Assembly: GCA_959347315.1 (NCBI GenBank)
Contig: OY365817.1
Location: 560,501 to 624,500 of the forward strand
DNA: 64,000 nucleotides
Direction: 5' to 3'
Source: Bimastos eiseni
Taxonomy: Eukaryota; Annelida; Clitellata; Crassiclitellata; Lumbricidae
The translations under genes were made by a program, and so were the position numbers. How positions within the stretch are numbered: the first letter of the stretch is position 1; each line of letters starts with the position of its first letter. A model generated the notes under the pieces. The model saw only the letters and a program-made list of their open reading frames with translations, was not told the origin of the DNA and made no database searches. Shown here piece by piece: positions 57,987 to 64,000 of this stretch.

Positions 57987-58471
57987 GTCCAGCGAGAGGC
58001 GCGTGCGCAGTTTTAATCTAGGTTAGTACAGTTATGTTATGCTAAGACTAGTTATATTTAAGCGACAGTTATATCGATAGGGTATTTAGTATTTAAAATA
58101 TCTAGACGCAAGATTAGGGACGATTACATAGTAGACAATGCAATGTAATACAATGCGCTTACACAATTTTAATTTAAACTAGTATTGTTAAATTAGACTA
58201 AAACTAGTTATATTTAGCAACAGTTAGATCGATACAATATTAAAGTTTCTGAACGCAATATTTAGAGACGACCATATAATATAATATACAAAGCAGTTGA
58301 ATCTAATATCTAACAAACAGTAACAGAAATATTAATCGCAAATGTATATTAAACACGTGTACGACTCACCGCGTGTAATCTTTCTTTGTCTTCTTTGTCT
58401 TAGTCACCTGGCTTCCACACCTGGATTCCGCATGTACGTGGATTACTGCGCGTGTATTACGCCTAAGAATC
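57987..58471 (-). promoter_or_regulatory. LINE 5' UTR with two tandem monomers
   Basis: Two diverged direct repeats with a period of about 150-156 bp: 'actagttatattta' at 58047 and 58203, 'cagttatatcgata'/'cagttagatcgata' next, and 'gacgcaa'/'gaacgcaa' later. LINE 5' ends normally carry an internal pol II promoter, and repeated monomers are a known promoter arrangement in some LINEs. Promoter function here is inference. Confidence 0.7.
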
Positions 58472-58483
58472 AGTTCGTTCCTT
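58472..58483. repeat. Target-site duplication of the LINE, right copy
   Basis: AGTTCGTTCCTT, identical to 52321-52332. Confidence 0.9.
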
Positions 58484-59102
58484 TCCTTGCTACCCTATAA
58501 GAACCCTTCTAGAGGCGATTTCCTTCGCCATCCCAAACCTCAAAACTCGTATCTCTATTGGACGACAAATCGCCAACTGAAACTATTCCTAAACTGGGTT
58601 GGTCGGATCTTGATGTCCCTAGCATAAAGTCAATCACGAGGGGCGTACAGTTAATGTTTGACTTGCGGCTGTCATGGCTGGGCCTTGCCAGTGTCATAGA
58701 CGGGCAACAGGTCCTAGGGATCGAATTTCATTATTATCGTTATACCGCCTAGTGGGTTGCGCCCTTCTTATCGGAATTTTCCCATATTCATGATTCGTGT
58801 CAACCAGCCGGTCCAGACCAAATCTTCAACTGATTCATGAATTTCTTGTTTGTGGGTCGTAGAGAAGGAAGGGGCAGTCGGCTCTGACATCTGCCTCGCG
58901 GTGTCGGGTTTCATTGTTTGACACCCCGATGATCTTTGCATAATTCTCACCGTCTGTATTGAGGCCGTCTGCTTCAGGCGAAGCCCATTGATATATCTCC
59001 TCTTACGTTCAGGTAGACCGCTTCATCCGTAGTCCTCCTACGCCTCTGCTGTCAGTCGATGACTTTTATATAGCGCCATCGTACAGAGTATCGCGAGTGA
59101 CA
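58484..59102. mobile_element. Solo LTR, copy 2, right part
   Basis: Continues the LTR from the duplication: 'ttctagaggcgatttccttc', 'gtatctctattggacgac', 'caggcgaagcccattgat' and 'gacttttatatagcgccatc' all match copy 1 in order. It ends CGCGAGTGACA, followed by ATATG (59103-59107), the partner of 52025-52029. The pre-insertion LTR was about 0.92 kb, a little longer than copy 1. Confidence 0.9.
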
Positions 59103-59107
59103 ATATG

Positions 59108-59638
59108 CATGCAAATATTTGTGCATGCACGCATGATTGGGACGCTGTAACGTAGCGGTATGTTCTGTGCCTTGTGTCGTTAGTTCGTACTTCGTATCCG
59201 CCTCAAGTCACTGCGAAGCGACTTTGGACAAGATTCTCTTCCATGCATGCATGTATGAGCGCGCAATGCTTGTTGTGTGATGTGTGATATGCTACTGTTG
59301 TGGATCATAGTCCGGTGTTTGATATAGATAAGGGTCTTTAAGGTTGATCGGTGTCTTGAAGGGCGGTGACGTCGTTCATTGGCATTGGTTGCAGTGGCAG
59401 AACGCACCTGCTGACAAGCGCTGGGGCTTAATACGGCGCCTGGAGACTCTCTCGTCTTATGAAGAGACCACGCCATCAAAGACAGAGACACAGTTAAGCT
59501 CATTCGCCAAGTAGGTTCATCCGGATTCAGACAGCCATCCAACTAAACAATTGATATCAATCAATCAATCACTTAACTTATCATGCAAACATTCAATACG
59601 TTGCCTGCTCAACGTTCACTGTCTGTCTGTAATACTCT
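59108..59638. other. No gene recognised
   Basis: Unique-looking sequence; the 120-residue minus frame at 59180-59542 shows no domain. Confidence 0.45.
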
Positions 59639-59966
59639 GTATGTATGTACGTGTGAATGTATATGTGTGTATGTATGTATGTATGTATGTATGTATGTAT
59701 GTATGTATGTATGTATGTATGTATGTATGTATGTATGTATGCATGCATGTATGTATGTATGTGTGTATGTATGTATGTATGTATGTATGTTAATATGTAT
59801 GTATGTATGTGTGTATGTATGTATGTATGTATGTATGTATGTATGTATGTATGTATGTATGTATGTATGTATGTATGTATGTATGTATGTATGTATGTAT
59901 GTATGTATGTATGTATGTATGTATGTATGTATGTATGTATGTATGTATGTATGTATGTATGTATGC
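59639..59966. repeat. (ATGT)n microsatellite
   Basis: About 80 ATGT units, with GTGT and GCAT interruptions in the first half and an essentially pure second half (59815-59965). The Met/Tyr/Val/Cys ORFs are periodic. Confidence 0.97.
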
Positions 59967-62900
59967 CTATATTTCTGCTTGTGTTTACATAAGCTCTAAT
60001 TCTTTCTTCACTTGGTGCTGGATATTAATGTAACTTGACACCATTTTTTTGCCTCTTATTAACAATATTGGACATCTGCTGTCATCTACCGTGATGTACT
60101 CCGTGATTATTGCTGGCACGGTGTAATGTATGCGCAACGGGCAATTGAAGCGTGCAGACACACATGCATGTCTGTGTATATAAATGTCTGCATTTATGTA
60201 CGTGTGTATGCATATGTGTGTATGTATGTGTTTATGTATGTAAGCATGTGTTTATGTATGAATGTGCACTGCTTACTGTGTGATCTGCGTGTTGATCCTG
60301 TCGTGTAGGCTATAGATCCTAGTTAGGTCCTGTGTACAGAGACAGAGAGAGACAGAGACAGAGAGAGTCTGTGTACTGGCGACGTCTGACCTGTCATCCA
60401 TTTTGTTGTAAAGCGGTTTTGGTAAATATATTAAATTGAAATGAATTGTTTGGAAAAAAAGAGATTTAGTGTGAAAGAGGATGTTGTATAAAATTAATCA
60501 GACGATGAAATGAATGAGTGATGTAATGTTGAGTCAGTTGATGAATGTGAAGAAAGGGAGGATGTAACTGAATTCTACGATCCATAGCCAGCTCATGAGT
60601 TCATTACTCTGCTAAACGTTGAGTCAGCTTCTACAGATAAAATTTCATCAACGCTATGGATGCAATAACTTAAAATCCAAAGGTTAAATTTACTCTCACT
60701 GTAACACCAGACGTAATGTGACTCTCTCAATAAATTAAAGATTTTATTATTTCGGGTTTTTCCTGGTTATGATAATATTGCTCTCTTTTTGTGTCTCTTT
60801 AACTGCTGACAGTTTATTATAATTGTAAAATTCTTAATTTTGAATTTTTGAGAATATCAGCCGCGCCAGATGAATTGAACAGGTGGTCAGAGTGTTTATC
60901 TAGCGCCCTTATAGCAGGGTTGTAGGCCCTACGCTTTCGAAGCAATTGTCATCAGTATGATCTTTGAAAAATATGGATTTTGCAGAGGTCCAGCTTTTCC
61001 GTTGGTTCGCTGCCTACATGTAAGCTAATTCTAGTCCTTGTAAGATTCCCTTTTATCAAGCATTCCTAAAAAATATTATTTTCTATATCTCTGCTTCTCT
61101 GCATTCTCGACTTCCACTGTCACTCCTTTCATCCATCTCTCCTTGTTCCATTCGTTCCTTCTCCCTATCCATTCAACGATGTCACTCTCCGTACTTGCCT
61201 TCCTGTCGTTCTATTTTTCCCGTGTCCCACTGTCTCTCTTTTCCTCCAGGCCTTCCTCCTTCCCTTCATCTGGGTCGTGATTTGACAAATCACCCTCCGG
61301 TTGTAAGTCTCCTCTGACTGTCAATGCGAGTCTTTCTGCTTTGATGCCACGGAGCAAATCAGAGCAAATCGTTTGGCGCCTTAACAAGCAACCACCTGCA
61401 GCACGTATCACCGTCATTGCCCAAGGGTTACTCGTAACATACACAAACACACATCAAAGCATACAAATACACATATATGAACAAACACACGTTCAGTTTT
61501 GTTTGATTATGTTTGTCTTAGCTAAGGCATATAGGGCAGAGGACCTACGTGTGTAAAGAAAGATTTTGAGCTCTAAATTGTACAATTCAATAATAACAAA
61601 GAATTTGTGTAGTCGGAAAGACTCTAAAGACTTTTAAAGGTGTCAAAGCAGTACTTGGCAATCTCACAATAGTCATTATTTAGCAGAATAAAATATTAAA
61701 ACACTAGCTGTGTACCCGTTAAAAATCACAGGCTGTACTTATCCCGTGAGAAATGAAAGGTTGCTGACGAGTGTTGCGACAGTTTAACGTCGTCATAATT
61801 ATGACATCTATGACCGTTGACGAAAATTTGAAACATTTACAGTACAGAGCAAAGAAATTCATAGCGTCCGAAAGACACCATTCAAAAATGTCTGAATTTT
61901 AAACTGTCATTAGTATTCATTGTTTTACAACATAACTAATAATGGTATTAATAACATCAATAATACATGTCATGTGGTATCTCATGCAAATGTAACAATA
62001 GCTGCATTAATATTTGCATCAAGAAATGTTAAAAATAAAACAAATTGTGTATGACCAGTCTCTATGTACATTATGTAATCATCAAACTTTTAAAGAAATT
62101 TTAGCATGACATTTTTTCATAATGTTCTTATTCTATAAAACCTTATTACAGAAATATTTTGATATAATATATGTTCATAACATTCATTTATCATATTATA
62201 CTAAGGTTTAATTCAGTAAATTACAGCTTTGCATAAATCTCAAATTACTCACTTTGACTTTCTAATTCAACTCTATTGACATTTGTCACATATGCATGTG
62301 TATGTATGAAATGACTCAAATGAGGTCAATATTAATTATCATATGTTTTGTATAAACAATTAATTAACACAATCAATGCAACGCAATAAAAATAAAGAAA
62401 GAATCTTTTAAAGCCAAAGCATTAGCCAATCCTAAGACAACTTATCATCATATCTGCAACAAGAATGTTAGTGTTGCTCTCAAGGTATGAATGGCGCCCC
62501 TTGAACCTGTTATAAAGGTGTGTAAAGACATCGTTGCAGTGCCCGATCGAATGCGATCTAGTTCAAACCCTTCGAACTGGATAACTTTTGTTCAGAAAAT
62601 TATATTTTTTAAACAAATTTAACAACATAAATTTCACAGCAATTCCCTGCTAAAGAATTCTGATTACATTAGGGCTTAATATTTTGTTTGATAACAGATG
62701 AAATTAAATAAAACCTCATTTTAACTGATATGAAAATACATATATTTATTTTATCAATTGTCATCGTACGGGGGCGTCGAGTAACGAATAACACACTCTG
62801 GTGTAGAAAAAAGATAACCATCTATTGGTTGTCTAGTCCTCCATTCACTAAACTGTGGCGGTGGTCCTTTTTCAGTGTAGATTAACCTTACGGCCTTATT

Positions 62901-63476
62901 AAGGTTTCAGCATTGTCTGAGGACAAAATTACAGATCTTGACTCCTAAGGTAATAGTTGAGAAACTCCGCAACTTCACTCTTATTGCTGAATCATTAGTG
63001 GATTCCCTCTTTAATCAATGCATAGGGGAGTCCTATGAAAATTTATCCTACTACTCTAAAGTCAAATTCTGTTGGCATCATTGCTGCCTCTGAAACTGAA
63101 CTAGTCTCTACTAGACACTAACCAAAATCTATTCACAGTACTGGCCGTGTGGATAATTATTTGACCCTTCCACTGTTCTTTCCGTTGTTGAAGATATAAG
63201 GACTCGTCATCAAAAAGGAGCCTAGTTTTGATTGCTCTCTCTCTTCTTGTATAGTTTCCTCTGCACTTAAAATAGCAAATGTCTTACAATCTAGCAAGTA
63301 GGCCTACCAAGATGATTTAAAATTTTAAATCATTTAATCAATTACCGACACATATCAATACTCCGCTATATACTTCTCTAAGTTACTGGTAATATTTACG
63401 TTTAGGAAGCCCAAATATACTAATTATCACTAGAATGAAACTTATTTGTCATTTCTAATATGTTCAGATCATCCTA
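59967..63476. other. No gene recognised; minor repeat fragments
   Basis: Small features only: GA/CA-rich patch at 60335-60368, a LINE-tail-like 'gtttatctagcgccctt' at 60894, and 'acactagctgtgtacccgtt' at 61703, resembling the end of the composite repeat at 6595. TAGGCCTA at 63299. 61.6-63.4 kb is AT-rich with no coding evidence and no HCN exon motif. Confidence 0.45.
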
Positions 63477-63521
63477 CATCATCATCATCATTGTCGTCGT
63501 CGTCGTCTTCATCATCATCAT
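63477..63521. repeat. (CAT)n/(CGT)n microsatellite
   Basis: 'catcatcatcatcattg' followed by GTC triplets and more CAT. The open frame here is poly-Ser and not a gene. Confidence 0.9.
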
Positions 63522-63905
63522 CTGAAAGGGGTTCTAGGAAAAGAGCGGAGAGTCAAAGGGAGGCCATTCCCGATCGAGGGGCCCACCATCGAGAAGGCAC
63601 GGCTCTTCCTGGTGACGATGCGTGCAAATTTGGGTATGCGGCCAATCAGTCGGGCTTCCAAGCGCGGGACGCGATCCAGGCAGCTCACACATAGAGAGAG
63701 AGTACTAGTAGTCGAGTCTGGTGGTCACAAAAGAATGCAGTAGCAGTAGGGGTGAGCGAGCGAGCGAGCAACTGTGCTCAGCTGGTAATAGCAAGTACGG
63801 CTGAGTGAGTGAATGTGAAGAGCAAAAGTGAGCTCCTGGTTCAAAGTAACGCCAAGGTCAAGCACAGCAGAGGCGAAGACAAAATGGGGAAATACTATAT
63901 AGTCA
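63522..63905 (-). mobile_element. Decayed L2-like LINE fragment
   Basis: On the minus strand 'VLDLGVTLNQELTFA' (63815-63865) matches '[15 protein letters not shown]' of the 34-kb copy, and 'KSRAFSMVGPSIGNG' (63555-63600) matches its 'NRAFSVVGPSLWN'. The region between is shortened, so there is an internal deletion. It is the third minus-strand copy of this family in the window. Confidence 0.8.
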
Positions 63906-64000
63906 GCCAGATATAAAAAAAGCTAGAAGTAATTTTTGAAAAGCCAGTTTTTGTTTTTTGAGTTAGGTAATAACCTGCAGTAAAACATACTAAAACTTAC

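Larger units (their letters stand above)
52333..58471 (-). mobile_element. Full-length I-superfamily non-LTR retrotransposon, 6,139 bp
   Basis: In minus-strand order: 5' UTR of 485 nt (58471-57987) with two tandem monomers, ORF1 (57986-56256), ORF2 (56335-52538), and a 3' UTR of about 205 nt ending '…taaacttatatcaacaac' with no long poly(A). Both ORFs are uninterrupted and all catalytic motifs examined are present. The duplications at the ends are identical. This indicates a recent insertion and possibly a competent copy. RNase H in ORF2 and three zinc knuckles in ORF1 place it in the I superfamily (I/Nimb-like) rather than Jockey, CR1 or L2; exact clade needs a tree. It is inserted in a solo LTR. 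Confidence 0.95.

Overview
The window is animal nuclear DNA, most likely from a marine invertebrate. It has no operons or dense bacterial-type coding. It does have an intron-bearing neuronal ion-channel gene, very abundant micro- and minisatellites, several families of non-LTR retrotransposon debris, tRNA-derived SINEs, solo LTRs and a strongly over-used TAGGCCTA palindrome. I cannot fix the phylum; an echinoderm, hemichordate, mollusc or similar lineage would fit.

Layout. 0-9 kb: non-coding, with a dimeric composite repeat present twice in opposite orientation (2.5 and 6.6 kb). 9.15 kb: a complete tRNA-derived SINE. 10-17 kb: a satellite-rich block (CT-rich tract, 16-bp minisatellite, CTAT microsatellite, 39-bp and 20-bp minisatellites, CAT-rich tract). 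20.18-21.29 kb: the only host gene exon I can name, the large N-terminal coding exon of an HCN (hyperpolarization-activated, cyclic-nucleotide-gated) channel, ending at a clean splice donor. No later HCN exon is visible, so most of the remaining 42.7 kb is probably one long intron filled with repeats.

Inside that presumed intron: decayed RT fragments of L2/CR1-like LINEs (24.3, 29.8, 31.1, 34.2, 46.6 and 63.6 kb), two more SINE copies (26.9 and 32.2 kb), a decayed mariner-like transposase end (29.3-29.7 kb), a 153-bp foldback palindrome (25.8 kb), a perfect 1,081-bp (ATGG)n tract (34.9-36.0 kb), and a solo LTR (41.6-42.5 kb) with a 5-bp target-site duplication.

The best-resolved structure is at 52.0-59.1 kb. 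A second copy of the same LTR, with its own 5-bp duplication, is split by a full-length 6.1-kb I-superfamily non-LTR retrotransposon on the minus strand. That element has a 12-bp target-site duplication and two intact ORFs: a gag-like protein with three zinc knuckles, and an endonuclease-RT-RNase H polyprotein. Its 3' tail matches the tail of the SINE at 9.4 kb in 32 of 35 bases, which points to this LINE family as the SINE's mobilising partner. Most long ORFs elsewhere are periodic translations of simple repeats and are not genes.
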